From assembly GCF_049546785.1 (NCBI RefSeq), contig NZ_JBMWAN010000001.1, positions 434,001-498,000 on the forward strand: a stretch of 64,000 bases of DNA, given 5' to 3'. The position numbers and the translations under genes were made by a program. Source of the DNA: Nitrospira_D sp035465795. GTDB lineage: Bacteria; Nitrospirota; Nitrospiria; Nitrospirales; Nitrospiraceae. The notes under the pieces were generated by a model, which was given only the letters and a program-made list of their open reading frames with translations, was not told where the DNA came from and did not search any database. This document shows positions 8,327 through 17,470 of the stretch, piece after piece (the first letter of the stretch is position 1; each line of letters starts with the position of its first letter).

Positions 8327-9512
8327 TTTTCTGGTCATCGGCGGCGGCGTCATCGGCCTGAGTATCGCCAGAGAACTCAAGACGCGCCATGCCGATGCTC
8401 GTATCGTCTTAATCGAGAAAGAGACGGAATGTGGAGCCCACGCCAGCGGACGTAACAGCGGCGTCCTCCATGCGGGCTTCTACTATTCGCCAGACAGCCT
8501 CAAGGCGAAATTCACGAAACTCGGCAATGAGCGCATGACCGCCTATTGCGAGCGGAACCGTATCCCGATCAATCGATGCGGGAAGCTCGTTGTGGCCAAG
8601 GATGAGCGCGATCTCCCGTCTCTGGACGAACTCCTGAGACGCGGACGGATGAACGGAATCGACATTCAGGAATTGACCGAGGCGGAAGCCAGGAAAATCG
8701 AACCACGCGTCAAAACCTTTCAGCGGGCCCTGTTTTCGCCGCGCACCTCAACCGTCAATCCGCTTCATGTAATTGAAGCCATACAGCGCGACGCGATGCA
8801 TGAAGGCATCGAGCTACGCCTCGGCACCGCCTATGTAAAGCGCACCGAGCAGGGGATCCAGACCAGCCAAGGCTTGATCGCGGCCGACTACACCGTGAAC
8901 GCCGCCGGGCTGTATGCGGACAAGATCGCCCTGGAATACGGGTTCTCCGAAAACTACCGCATCCTGCCCTTCAAGGGCCTCTACCTCTATTCGAATGAAC
9001 CGCCGGGCGCGATCCGCACCAATATCTATCCGGTTCCCGATTTGAGAAATCCCTTCCTCGGCGTCCACTTCACGATTACAGCGGATGGAAAGGCCAAGAT
9101 CGGCCCCACGGCCATTCCGGCTTTGTGGCGCGAGAATTACGAGGGGCTCAGCAATTTCAAGCTGGGGGAGATGATGGAAGTGGCCGGCCGTGGATTAGGC
9201 CTGCTGACAGACGCGCAATTCGACTACCGGCGTCTGGCAGTCGAAGAGATTGCCAAGTATTCCCGCAGCAAAATGGTGGAGCTTGCCTCGGTGCTGGCCG
9301 AAGGCGTGGAGGAGAAGAACTATGTGAAGTGGGGGCGTCCGGGCATCAGGGCCCAACTGCTCGACATCACGAAGAAGAAACTGGAGATGGACTTTGTCCT
9401 TGAAGGCGACCGCCGTTCCATGCACGTGCTCAATGCCGTCTCGCCGGCCTTTACCTGCTCGCTCCCCTTCGCCGCTCATGTCTGCGACCGGATCGACCGG
9501 CTCATGGCCTAG
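8313..9512 (+). CDS. lhgO: L-2-hydroxyglutarate oxidase/dehydrogenase
   Basis: A 399-residue FAD-dependent oxidoreductase of the DAO superfamily. It opens with the Rossmann motif FLVIGGGVIGLSIA, followed by HASGRNSGVLHAGFYY and the family-typical KFTKLGNERM, KCGKLVVA-like and KFGPTA-like (KIGPTAIPALWRE) segments. LhgO oxidises L-2-hydroxyglutarate, a side product of malate dehydrogenase-type enzymes, to 2-oxoglutarate and passes electrons to the membrane. It overlaps the end of bioA by 14 bases in another frame, so it is translationally coupled to bioA and probably shares its promoter; the pairing has no obvious pathway logic. Confidence 0.9.
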   Translation: MTPYDFLVIGGGVIGLSIARELKTRHADARIVLIEKETECGAHASGRNSGVLHAGFYYSPDSLKAKFTKLGNERMTAYCERNRIPINRCGKLVVAKDERDLPSLDELLRRGRMNGIDIQELTEAEARKIEPRVKTFQRALFSPRTSTVNPLHVIEAIQRDAMHEGIELRLGTAYVKRTEQGIQTSQGLIAADYTVNAAGLYADKIALEYGFSENYRILPFKGLYLYSNEPPGAIRTNIYPVPDLRNPFLGVHFTITADGKAKIGPTAIPALWRENYEGLSNFKLGEMMEVAGRGLGLLTDAQFDYRRLAVEEIAKYSRSKMVELASVLAEGVEEKNYVKWGRPGIRAQLLDITKKKLEMDFVLEGDRRSMHVLNAVSPAFTCSLPFAAHVCDRIDRLMA

Positions 9513-9530
9513 ACACGATAGGACCTCACA

Positions 9531-10577
9531 TCAGAACCGATAACTAGCCCCCACGGACACGTTCGTATTGAACACGCTCTCCTGTTCGAAACTTTGACGG
9601 CGTTGCGACCGCTGGAAGGCACACGTCAACCGCGCCTGGTCCGTGAGCCGGTAGAAGAACATCATCTCACCCTGAACGATTGTTTCATGCGCGCCGTGTC
9701 GCTCATCCCCCTCAATGGCGCTCGTCCAATTATTGCGCTCAAAGTGAAAGCCCAGCTCCATCTCAAGACGGTCCAGCAACTGGGCCTCAAGCCCGAGAGA
9801 CACGAAGTGATTGACGTAGGACGTGTCGTCCTCAAATTGAGGCTGGTTTCGGCCATCCGCCAGACCGCGTTCGTAGTGATACCCGAGGAACAATTTCAGG
9901 CGCTCAGCTACGCGCCAGTCCAGGTGAGGGCCGATCGTCCAGAAGGTCGTATCCCGTTGGGCGAAGGCCTCGTTGTACTCGCGGGCTCCGACGCGACCCA
10001 GGATGCGCAATTCCCAGTTCTCGGAGAGCCGTTGCTCGAACCGGATCGACCCGACATGCGAGGTGACACGCTCTTCTTGAAGGGAGTGGGTGCCGCTCCG
10101 ACGCTCCTCGTTGTCGCCGAGAAGCTGGTCGGGGGCCGTGTAGTACCGCAGCCTGATCGCCGTATCCGGCGTGAATGAGTGCAAGGCCTGCAGTCCCACG
10201 CTCGCCTGGTTGAACCGTGGATTCACCGCAAAGATAAACCCCTGGGCCTTGACGGACAGCGTGGTCTTTCCCCAGGACGAGGCAATCAATTTTGAGACGA
10301 TCAGGTCTGGCTCGAACACCATGTCCGAACCTTTCCCTGTAAGGGAGGTATCCAAAGCCGGCTGGGTTGGATCCCCGTGCACACTCAACCGGCGGGTGGC
10401 AGAAAACAGCGCGACGTCATCCGTGTAAAACAAGGTGGCGCGCCCTTCGGCCGTCACCTCCGCAAGGGCGGTCGTCTCGCACAAGAAGAGCGACAGGAAG
10501 AGGACGAAGAACAGAAGGCTGATCGCCTTCTCCCCTGCATTGGTTCTCCCCTGTTCAGAATGAGCGCCCACCATCAT
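9531..10577 (-). CDS. Putative outer-membrane beta-barrel protein, unknown function
   Basis: About 348 residues from the double ATG at 10577. A hydrophobic signal segment (LLFFVLFLSLFLCETTALA) is followed by amphipathic beta-strands with alternating polar and aromatic residues. The protein ends in VSVGASYRF, the terminal aromatic typical of barrels handled by the BAM complex. The open frame extends 15 codons further to 10622, but those codons cover a perfect hairpin, so the inner start is preferred. Shortly after the signal peptide it has EGRATLFYTDDVALFS, as seen in porin-like families. It follows the small secreted protein at 10635-11132 and may be co-transcribed. Ligand unknown. Confidence 0.72.
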   Translation of the reverse strand: MMVGAHSEQGRTNAGEKAISLLFFVLFLSLFLCETTALAEVTAEGRATLFYTDDVALFSATRRLSVHGDPTQPALDTSLTGKGSDMVFEPDLIVSKLIASSWGKTTLSVKAQGFIFAVNPRFNQASVGLQALHSFTPDTAIRLRYYTAPDQLLGDNEERRSGTHSLQEERVTSHVGSIRFEQRLSENWELRILGRVGAREYNEAFAQRDTTFWTIGPHLDWRVAERLKLFLGYHYERGLADGRNQPQFEDDTSYVNHFVSLGLEAQLLDRLEMELGFHFERNNWTSAIEGDERHGAHETIVQGEMMFFYRLTDQARLTCAFQRSQRRQSFEQESVFNTNVSVGASYRF

Positions 10578-10585
10578 GCTCAGTT

Positions 10586-10615
10586 CATGGCGGGCTCCTT
10601 CGGGAGCCCGCCATG
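10586..10615 (-). terminator. Strong GC-rich hairpin between two minus-strand genes
   Basis: A perfect 12-bp inverted repeat (10587-10598 and 10603-10614), extendable to 13 bp, closes a TTCG tetraloop. It lies 19 bases after the stop of the 10635-11132 gene and just before the preferred start of the barrel gene. There is no T-run, so it may be a partial terminator or an mRNA-stabilising processing site setting different levels for the two genes. Confidence 0.55.
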
Positions 10616-10634
10616 GCGTCATCAGGCTGCGCGC

Positions 10635-11132
10635 TTAGTACGCAAGCGGAATTTGCGCCGCAAGTTCATACTTGATCAGCGCGCGAATCTTGTTCTCCAT
10701 CTGGATAGCGCGGGCCGTCTTCGTGGCCGGTAACACCTTGCCGAGTTTTTTTGCATAGGAGTGCTTGAGCTTGACCTCCGCCTCCTCCACCTCAAGAATC
10801 TCATGCAACAACTTCTTGGCCGTCTCGTCCTTGATCGTGCCCTGGCCCTGGTTGTAGGCCTCGGCATAGGCCGAAATGGTTTTGCCGATGCGCTCGTTCA
10901 ACTGCATCAGGTCCTTCTGGTAGGCGTCGTACAAGGGCCAAAAGTTCTTGCTCTCTGCGTCGGTCAGATTCATGTTGGCGGCGACGAGCAATTTCTTGTC
11001 CGCCTTCAGCTTCTCCTTTAGGATCTCCATGTTGGTATCCACAGCGGAGGCGCCGGCCTCCTGGGCCGACACGGGCAACGCCGCGAACACGAACCCGGCA
11101 AACATCAATGACGCAAACAATCTCATCTTCAT
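10635..11132 (-). CDS. Small secreted helical protein (Spy/CpxP-like in outline)
   Basis: The product has 165 residues with a clear signal peptide (MKMRLFASLMFAGFVFAALPVSAQ). The mature part is charged and predicted largely helical, with LTDAESKNFWPLYDAYQKDL followed by long Lys/Glu-rich helices. It is clearly paralogous to the protein at 32534-33037: both share an FWPLY core after a threonine-acidic helix cap, the same spacing to a K-L-V/L-P segment, and a C-terminus ending near PL. The layout resembles periplasmic LTxxQ/Spy-type chaperones, but this is inference. The ATG at 11132 has a good AAAGGAG site. It sits beside barrel genes, hinting at a role in barrel or lipoprotein assembly. Confidence 0.7.
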   Translation of the reverse strand: MKMRLFASLMFAGFVFAALPVSAQEAGASAVDTNMEILKEKLKADKKLLVAANMNLTDAESKNFWPLYDAYQKDLMQLNERIGKTISAYAEAYNQGQGTIKDETAKKLLHEILEVEEAEVKLKHSYAKKLGKVLPATKTARAIQMENKIRALIKYELAAQIPLAY

Positions 11133-11512
11133 CGTTGAGACTCCTTTCCTTCTGAGTGGATAAATAAATGGACGCTAACTGCTGCTGCCGAGAAAACCGC
11201 TGATGTACAATCCGGAGAGCGTGCGCAACGACCTCGCGGACTCCTAGGCAGTTCTCCTGACAACCATAGCCAGTCGTAGGCACTTAAGCCTGGTATTCCA
11301 GTGAATGTCAAGAACCGATAGACGACGCAATATGCGGAGGTCTCGAAATACCTGAAAATGACCGCTCCCGCCCCATCGATGCGCACCGGGATTTACATGC
11401 TACCCGCTGTCGCGTATCATCGCCCGCGCAAATCATTACGCAGGCTTACGAGTCCCGTCTGGATGAATCACGCGACTTTGAATCACAATCGAACGACCAG
11501 GGTTAGAGGAAC
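11133..11512. other. Intergenic stretch between divergent genes, no gene seen
   Basis: 380 bases separate the divergent starts of the small secreted protein (minus) and the DUF4403 gene (plus). Open frames here lack coding character. Promoters for both directions are expected, but I could not find a convincing -35/-10 pair. Nothing else recognisable is present. Confidence 0.5.
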
Positions 11513-12988
11513 ATGATGCAGAACTTATCGTATACGCGGACAAGCACGATTCATACAGTCGTCGGAATCTTGCGGGCAGGAATCCCGGCAGTCTTCCTGC
11601 TGGTCTGGCTCTTGAGCCCTCCCCTGCTCCTGGCTGATTCCAACCTCGTCATCCCGAAACCGACCGATGTCCTCACGCCGCCGCCCCCTCCCCCGGCACT
11701 TGAGCCCTCCGTCGTCAACCTGAAGGTCGGGAAAGCCCTCGGGGAAATGAGGGAGGCCGTGGAATCGGCCATCACCCTCCATCATGAGCATGAGAAGGAA
11801 TGGATCCCGGGCAAGCGGCCACTCAACGGAGTTCCGTTCGACTATCAATACTATCTTTGGAGAGGGCCGGTGCGCTTCAAAATGGCGGGCGATCGGCTCA
11901 TCACGGAATTTCCCGATGTCCGCTATCGCGTGCGGGTGCGGCTGAAGGACCCGAACGGAAGCACCCGGATCGCAGAATGCGGGTATGGAGAGAACGCGCA
12001 CATGCGCATGAGCCTGGAGGCAACGTCGGAAGTGCGATGGAGCGATAACTGGACCATGTCCACCGCCACACGGTTCGGCCCTCCGCAATTCGGAGAACCC
12101 TGCCGATTGAAGCCGATCGACCTCGATGTGAGCGAGTTACTGGACGAGTGGCTCAATCAGCGGCTGCCGTCCCTGGCCTCGGCCATCGATGACACCTTCC
12201 TCAAACATGCCGAGGCGAAGAAACGGGCCCAGATCGTCTGGGAGAAATTCCAGGAGCCAATGGAGCTCAGGCCCGGCACGTGGTTGCTGTACCGCCCCCA
12301 AAACCCCCGGCCGGGGCCGGTAACCCTGAATGGCGACCAATCAGTCCAGACCACCATCAGCTTTGCCTTCGAGCCGAGGATCGTCGTCGGTCCCAAACCG
12401 CGCATCGAGAGCAACCCGCTCCCATCCCTCCAGATCGGGCCGTCCGCACAGGAAGGCTTTCACCTGGCCGTTCCCATGCTCATTCCTTATGAGGAGCTGA
12501 CCGACCGGATGGCCAAGGAATTCGTGGGCCAAGAAATTATTCCGCCGGTCGGGTCCAGAATCCAGGTAACCGGCATCCGGGTCTACGGGAGCGGCAACAA
12601 CCTCATCAGCGAGGTCACGGTCACAGGAGGACTCAACGGCAAGCTCTATCTCCAGGGCAAGCCGACGCTCACTCCCGACGGGCGCACGCTGGAGCTGAGC
12701 CATTTCGATTTCACGGTGGAGACCTCCGACAGGCTGGCAAAATTTACCAATCGTACGATGCACGACACCATCCGCGAGAAAGTCCTTCCCAACACGAAGA
12801 TTGAAGTAGGCGACCGCATTGAGGGGTTGCGCTCACGGGTACAACGGCAAATGAACCGCGAACTGGCTCCCGGCATTTCGATTGGAGGCGCCATCACCAA
12901 ATTCGACCCGCGCGGCATCTACCCGGTCCCAGGCGGCATCGAAATACAGTTCGTCCTGGATGGCACACTCAACTTATCTATTCAATGA
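11513..12988 (+). CDS. DUF4403 family exported protein
   Basis: A 491-residue exported protein. The N-terminal hydrophobic segment (IPAVFLLVWLLSPPLLLA, about 26-43) is followed by a proline-rich linker and SVVNLKVGKALGEMREAVESA, which resembles the opening of DUF4403 proteins. Further family-like features are RGPVRFKMAGDRL, the W-rich strands around residue 180, and the late half with IPYEELTDRMAKEFVGQ, GGLNGKLYLQGKPTL and GGAITKFDPRGIYPVPGGIEIQF. DUF4403 proteins are thought to resemble lipid-binding (TULIP/BPI-like) duplicated folds, so hydrophobic ligand binding is a reasonable guess. The stop overlaps the start of the next barrel gene (ATGA). Confidence 0.75.
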   Translation: MMQNLSYTRTSTIHTVVGILRAGIPAVFLLVWLLSPPLLLADSNLVIPKPTDVLTPPPPPPALEPSVVNLKVGKALGEMREAVESAITLHHEHEKEWIPGKRPLNGVPFDYQYYLWRGPVRFKMAGDRLITEFPDVRYRVRVRLKDPNGSTRIAECGYGENAHMRMSLEATSEVRWSDNWTMSTATRFGPPQFGEPCRLKPIDLDVSELLDEWLNQRLPSLASAIDDTFLKHAEAKKRAQIVWEKFQEPMELRPGTWLLYRPQNPRPGPVTLNGDQSVQTTISFAFEPRIVVGPKPRIESNPLPSLQIGPSAQEGFHLAVPMLIPYEELTDRMAKEFVGQEIIPPVGSRIQVTGIRVYGSGNNLISEVTVTGGLNGKLYLQGKPTLTPDGRTLELSHFDFTVETSDRLAKFTNRTMHDTIREKVLPNTKIEVGDRIEGLRSRVQRQMNRELAPGISIGGAITKFDPRGIYPVPGGIEIQFVLDGTLNLSIQ

Positions 12989-13974
12989 TTGCCATCCGGA
13001 TGGTCCAGATGAAGTCGTCACGAACCGCGCTTGCCTGGGAATGCAGCTGGATACTGGCACTGGTCCTCGCCTGTCCCCTTGCCGGGCAGGCACAGGGACC
13101 ACGCCCTGAGCCGCCGGTGCGGAGCGCCCCGGAGTCGGGCCCGAAAGTGGAGATGGACGAGCCGGCGGAAGAGCCCGAGGTCGTCCCCATGAGACGCGGC
13201 CTCTTCAAACGGCTGGGGCCGCAGCCGGTGACACCGGAACAGCGGGAAGAGGCGGAGCGTCTCAGAAAACTCGCCGCCAAGTATGGGACCGACCCCACCG
13301 CCATCGTGGGCCGCATGCAACTGTCTTCCGCCTACAACGACCTTGCTCAGGGAGCGCGCGCCAGCGATACCATCGCCCGGGTCGATCTGCCGTTCCGGAA
13401 GGATTTCTTGTTCCGCGTGGATGCGCCATTCATAAAATGGAGCGATCCGAACCGTACCGGCATCACCAGCACACAAGGCTTCAGCGACCTCGCCGTCACA
13501 GCCGGGTGGCGCGCCTATAACACGCCCGAATACGCCCTCCTCGTCGGGGTGGTCTCAACGATGCCGACCGCCGCCGAGACCGGTTTGGGCCTCGGCAAGT
13601 ACACGGTCGGCCCCACCATTGCCACGGCCCGGTTTCTTCCCCAATGGGAGTCCTTCCTGATCGGATTGTTCTCACAACAAGTCTCCGTTGGCGGCGATCC
13701 GGCTCGAAAGTCCTTGAATCTGTCGCGGTTCGTCGCACAAATCAATTCGTTCTGGGCCGAGCGTTGGTGGAGCATCGCGCAGACGGTCTGGCAGATCGAT
13801 TGGGAGCGGAACGCGAAAGGCAGTCTGACTCTGGAACTTGAAGTCGGGCGGAGTGTCGTGGGGCCCTTGGGGGTATATGCCAGGCCTGGAGTCGGGGTGT
13901 TCGGGCGGGATCTGATCGGGGCCTACGATTGGAATGTCGAGGTCGGCGTGCGCTACATGTTCCGCAGCTTCTAG
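12985..13974 (+). CDS. Outer-membrane beta-barrel (transporter-like), copy 1 of a duplicated gene
   Basis: A 329-residue exported protein. A signal peptide (about residues 9-35, ending AGQAQG) precedes a linker rich in Pro and acidic residues, then PVTPEQREEAERLRKLAAKYG and a barrel starting TAIVGRMQLSSAYND. The C-terminus EVGVRYMFRSF fits an outer-membrane barrel. It is closely similar to the gene at 33182-34147; over a 170-base stretch in the middle the DNA differs at only a few positions. The start at 12985 overlaps the DUF4403 stop by 4 bases; internal ATGs at 13000 and 13009 are also possible and the last matches the start of the paralogue. The strands resemble porin-type hydrocarbon or metal-resistance transporters, but the substrate is unknown. 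Confidence 0.75.
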   Translation: MIAIRMVQMKSSRTALAWECSWILALVLACPLAGQAQGPRPEPPVRSAPESGPKVEMDEPAEEPEVVPMRRGLFKRLGPQPVTPEQREEAERLRKLAAKYGTDPTAIVGRMQLSSAYNDLAQGARASDTIARVDLPFRKDFLFRVDAPFIKWSDPNRTGITSTQGFSDLAVTAGWRAYNTPEYALLVGVVSTMPTAAETGLGLGKYTVGPTIATARFLPQWESFLIGLFSQQVSVGGDPARKSLNLSRFVAQINSFWAERWWSIAQTVWQIDWERNAKGSLTLELEVGRSVVGPLGVYARPGVGVFGRDLIGAYDWNVEVGVRYMFRSF

Positions 13975-14119
13975 GGGAGCGGCAGAGCCCCCCTCCGGCT
14001 ATACCAAATCCCAATGCAAGTCAGGGACAGTGTAGCGCCCCTCCGCCGGGCTCATAGAACGCACACACCGAGATCTAATCGTGCTTCAGGCTGACGAGAC
14101 ACCACCCGCGCGGAGATAC

Positions 14120-14989
14120 CTAGAACGCGTAGATGGTCGCATACACATAAGCCAGGTTGTAACTAAAATTCGCGTTAAACCCTTCATCTCCGCTTCCCCT
14201 CAACTCGGCTTGCAGCCGGTCGAACGCGGCGCCCATCGCAAAGTGTTTATGGAGCCGGTACTCAAGTCCGGCATAGAACTCAAACATCGCTCCCGTGTAA
14301 TTGCCTATGGTCAGATAGAAGATGTCATAGCGGCTCTGAAACTGCAGCTTCGGCGTGATGTTATAGTTCGCGACCAGGCCGATCGACGGAAGCGGAAGCG
14401 TCAACTCCTCCTTGACCACTGTTGAATTGGCTACGGTGCCATTAATGGTGCCTTGCGCCGCGAAACTAAATTTAGTCTGCATCATGTAGAGCCCGGGGGA
14501 CACACCCAACTCCACCTTGTCGTTCCGGTAAAAGGTGTAATTGTAGATCAACCGGTAGGTGTTGAAGCTCAGGCTGGTTTGGGTCGCCGCACCAGCTGCA
14601 ACAGTTTGGTCGTTGATGAGAATTTCCTGGTTGATCGATTTGTCCCCACTCAACCCCACCCGATAGTAGGACAACCCGATGGCATGCCGGTCGTTGAACC
14701 GATAAAGGCCATCGAGTCGGAAGGCATCGGTGCTGCTGTTCACACCCAGGGTGTTGGTGAGGTCAATGTTTGTGCCGACGCCTAAAACAGGGCCACCGAC
14801 CGACACGTTCGCGGTCGCCCCGAAGACATAGGCCCACCCGCCGCGGAGCATCAACTTGTCAGTCAGTTCAGGAGTCGCCGGCTCCTCCGCGCTCACGATC
14901 GATGGCCCCGTGCAAAGCAGGCCCAGGGCGAACGCCGCCAGGAGCGGCACACTCCGGAACCGCGAGAAAGCCCGACGCACGGACATCAT
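14120..14989 (-). CDS. Outer-membrane beta-barrel protein, OmpW/long-chain-type layout
   Basis: About 289 residues. A signal peptide MMSVRRAFSRFRSVPLLAAF... ends at IVSAEE, followed by LMLRGGWAYVFGATANVSVGG and many amphipathic strands; the last residue is Phe (YVYATIYAF). The long open frame reaches 15151, but the start at 14989 follows AAGGTGA and gives a clean signal peptide; an ATG at 15007 behind GGAGGAG is an equally plausible alternative. It is convergent with the barrel gene ending at 13974 and lies downstream of the lipoprotein hydrolase on the same strand. Function unknown. Confidence 0.7.
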   Translation of the reverse strand: MMSVRRAFSRFRSVPLLAAFALGLLCTGPSIVSAEEPATPELTDKLMLRGGWAYVFGATANVSVGGPVLGVGTNIDLTNTLGVNSSTDAFRLDGLYRFNDRHAIGLSYYRVGLSGDKSINQEILINDQTVAAGAATQTSLSFNTYRLIYNYTFYRNDKVELGVSPGLYMMQTKFSFAAQGTINGTVANSTVVKEELTLPLPSIGLVANYNITPKLQFQSRYDIFYLTIGNYTGAMFEFYAGLEYRLHKHFAMGAAFDRLQAELRGSGDEGFNANFSYNLAYVYATIYAF

Positions 14990-15278
14990 GACTTCACCTT
15001 GCCGCATACACATCTCCTCCATATGATATGTCCCCCTCAGGGACACCCGATGATCCCACTTGTCCACTTGAACTGCCTGGCGAGCGAAACATTGTCTTGT
15101 GCCCGTCGGAGAATGAGCAATGGGGCGGCAGCATAGCGAGAAGGCTTTCACCCGTCAAGAAGCAGAGGCAACAGGGGACTAAGAAGCTGTCAGAGACTCT
15201 TTCTGCCGGTCCGCGGAGCCACCTACGAGGCCCACGCGCGGGCATGGCGAGACCAAATGGCTGAATCCCTTGCCATTG

Positions 15279-16625
15279 TTAACGCGACGCCTCGTCGAGC
15301 AGACGATTGACCACACGCGAAGTCTCCACGCTGTCGAGGATGCCCATGTGCGTCTCGTCGAAGCCGTAGAGCCGGTTCGCGTCCTCCTGTGCGCCCGGAT
15401 ACAGCTCACTCGCCAGCGTCACCGTGCTGTCAGTACACTCACCGACGGGGCTTCCGCCTGGCTTGTACCCGAACAAGAGGTGATGCCGGACACCGGCCGG
15501 CAGCGGCCGGTGCACCGGAGCGCCGCCGCCCTCCTGGAAGAAGAGATCGGTCAGATAGGCACTGCCGGGAGCCATGTCGTTCCAGACGCCCACCACCGCG
15601 GGCGAATACTTCACGCCGGACTCGGCCGCCTTGTGCCCCGCCCAGGGGGTGGAGATCGTGATGTACAGCGGGATGCGCGCACGGCTCCCCCCCGTCTGAT
15701 TCCGCAACAGAAAGCCGCGCGACACCAGCCCCCCCATACTGTGGGCGACCACGTAATAGCGTCTAAAGCCATGCTGCAACTGCAGATGCTTCATAATCTG
15801 ATCGAGATGGTCGGAGACGACGGCGAGGCGGGCGCCGGAGGGATAATAGTAGACCCAGGGTTGGTACCTGCTCCGATCCAGCCGCTCGATGAGCGAACGA
15901 AAGTTGCTCGGGGTGCCATTGATCCCATGCACAAAGAGCACCGGAATTTTCCCGGCATCGTACGGCTGAAGGAAATACACGCCGGGATGGACGTCGAAGA
16001 TAAAGTCGTACGGCCGCCACAGGCTGTTCGTCGCCTGTTCCTCCCGGAAACGCGGGTCGTCGAGCGTCACGACCTCACCGTAGGCCGTCGCGAGTCCGAG
16101 GCTCGCGCGCACCTGCTCGCTCGAGGTACGCGCCTGGAGCGTGTCGAAATTGATCTCCCCTTCGAGACGCGAACGCCTCTGGGTCGGGATGACGAGCGCC
16201 ACATCGTTCTTGCGGTCGCCCCTCTGACAGGTCAGCAGCCGCTTCGCGTCGACATTCAGGAAGGGCTCACCGGGTTGATATATGCCGTCGGCATTGCTGT
16301 CCTCAAACGCCACGAGCCCGTAGGTGCTGGGACCGGCGTGAAACATCCAGCGCCCCGCGGATTCCAGCACAAAGTGATCGACAAGCGCCCAATTCTGCGG
16401 TGACTCAATCTCGCCACCCGTGTGGCGCATCAGTCCTACCAGGATCGGGTTGGCACTGTCGTGCTCCGTCGTGACCGTCCCGCCAATCACGCAGCGGTCT
16501 TCAATTTTCCTCTGCTGGTCGCGGACCCCCTGAAAAACACAACCGGTCAGAATCAGGCAGGCGATGATCCAGATCCCCATATGCGCAGCGCGATACTGAC
16601 CTGGTTTGAATGCCGAATCACCCAT
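15279..16625 (-). CDS. Lipoprotein alpha/beta hydrolase (lipase/PGAP1-like)
   Basis: A 448-residue lipoprotein: IIACLILTGC gives a lipobox with Cys29 after cleavage. The N-terminal 200 residues form a beta-rich domain (GLVAFEDSNADGIYQPGEPFL, resembling prealbumin-like repeats). The C-terminal half is an alpha/beta hydrolase with the oxyanion segment VLFVHGINGTPSNF and a nucleophile elbow VVAHSMGGLVSRG, as in lipase/acyltransferase and PGAP1-like enzymes; the first Gly of G-x-S-x-G is Ala here. A catalytic His is probably in DETHMGIL near the end. The start at 16625 has GAGGAGG upstream. It likely acts on lipids or esters at the periplasmic face of a membrane. Confidence 0.82.
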   Translation of the reverse strand: MGDSAFKPGQYRAAHMGIWIIACLILTGCVFQGVRDQQRKIEDRCVIGGTVTTEHDSANPILVGLMRHTGGEIESPQNWALVDHFVLESAGRWMFHAGPSTYGLVAFEDSNADGIYQPGEPFLNVDAKRLLTCQRGDRKNDVALVIPTQRRSRLEGEINFDTLQARTSSEQVRASLGLATAYGEVVTLDDPRFREEQATNSLWRPYDFIFDVHPGVYFLQPYDAGKIPVLFVHGINGTPSNFRSLIERLDRSRYQPWVYYYPSGARLAVVSDHLDQIMKHLQLQHGFRRYYVVAHSMGGLVSRGFLLRNQTGGSRARIPLYITISTPWAGHKAAESGVKYSPAVVGVWNDMAPGSAYLTDLFFQEGGGAPVHRPLPAGVRHHLLFGYKPGGSPVGECTDSTVTLASELYPGAQEDANRLYGFDETHMGILDSVETSRVVNRLLDEASR

Positions 16626-16744
16626 CCTCCAGCCTCCTCGTCTATTGAGCGCGCCTTTTCTTTTACCGACGCTCCCGCTGAATGGGAGCAAACCCCGGTT
16701 AAAGCCCTCACGCGTCTGCGTCGATCGTACGCGCCATCTGCCAC

Positions 16745-17221
16745 TCAGGGTCCTTGCACCTTCTCCAGGCGAGCCAGCACTGCATCACCGCTCAACAACC
16801 GCAGCACCCCCTCTACAACCTTCCAGCCTCTGGTGGCATCGAGCACCTTAAAGAATTCCGTCTCGAGACCCGCCTCGAGATCCGGGCAGGCCATTTTGGT
16901 CGCGCCGATCGGCCCGAATGTGAGCGCGGCGCCGTCGAGTTCGTAGCCACCAAAGAATCTGTTGCAGCCGGCGTAGCCTGTAACCTGCTGTTTCGCCTGG
17001 TCAAACAGGATGAAGGGCCGCTCTCCGTGTAGCGGCGTCGCAACGGGATGTCCTGAGAGCTCGACAACGCGCCACTTGATGCCGGCGAGCCTGTTCGCAC
17101 CCGACGGCGCACCGGCGTCCAGCGAAGCCGCAGGGTCTGCGGCGCATGCAACGGGTGCTGCACAGGCCAGTGCACCGACGAACACAGCGGCAAGAAGGTT
17201 GTATGGGCGCGTAGTTTCCAT
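16745..17221 (-). CDS. META-domain (HslJ-like) exported protein
   Basis: The 158-residue product has a signal peptide (NLLAAVFVGALACAAPVACA, about 8-27) and a META/HslJ domain with LAGIKWRVVELSGHPV, ILFDQAKQQVTGYAGCNRFFGGYEL, LTFGPIGATKMACPD and EFFKVLDATRGWKV. HslJ-type domains occur in heat-inducible or stress lipoproteins, including one linked to novobiocin tolerance in E. coli; the molecular role is unknown. A GGAGGG site precedes the ATG. It is upstream of the lipoprotein hydrolase (119-base gap, same strand) and divergent from the DUF481 gene. Confidence 0.85.
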   Translation of the reverse strand: METTRPYNLLAAVFVGALACAAPVACAADPAASLDAGAPSGANRLAGIKWRVVELSGHPVATPLHGERPFILFDQAKQQVTGYAGCNRFFGGYELDGAALTFGPIGATKMACPDLEAGLETEFFKVLDATRGWKVVEGVLRLLSGDAVLARLEKVQGP

Positions 17222-17470
17222 GATGATGGCCCTCCGCCGGCGGTGTCGTGTGACGAGAGAGAGAACTGCGCGGATGCTACCCAGATCGTGCGAGAAAATC
17301 CATCCGATTGATTGCCATTTTTTGCCCCCTGCGCTTGAAAGATCGGCAGGCGTTCCGTAAAATCGCCCTCTCCTGCGTTAGCGCGCAGCAATCGCGGCGG
17401 CGGATCTTCTCCCTCCAGGGCCTCAGGCCGGCCGGTTGCTCTCCACCGGATACCTCACCCCCACACAGTG

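Noticed and set aside
10577..10622. Longer start for the barrel at 10622
   Set aside because: The added codons encode the hairpin at 10586-10615 and precede a normal signal peptide start.
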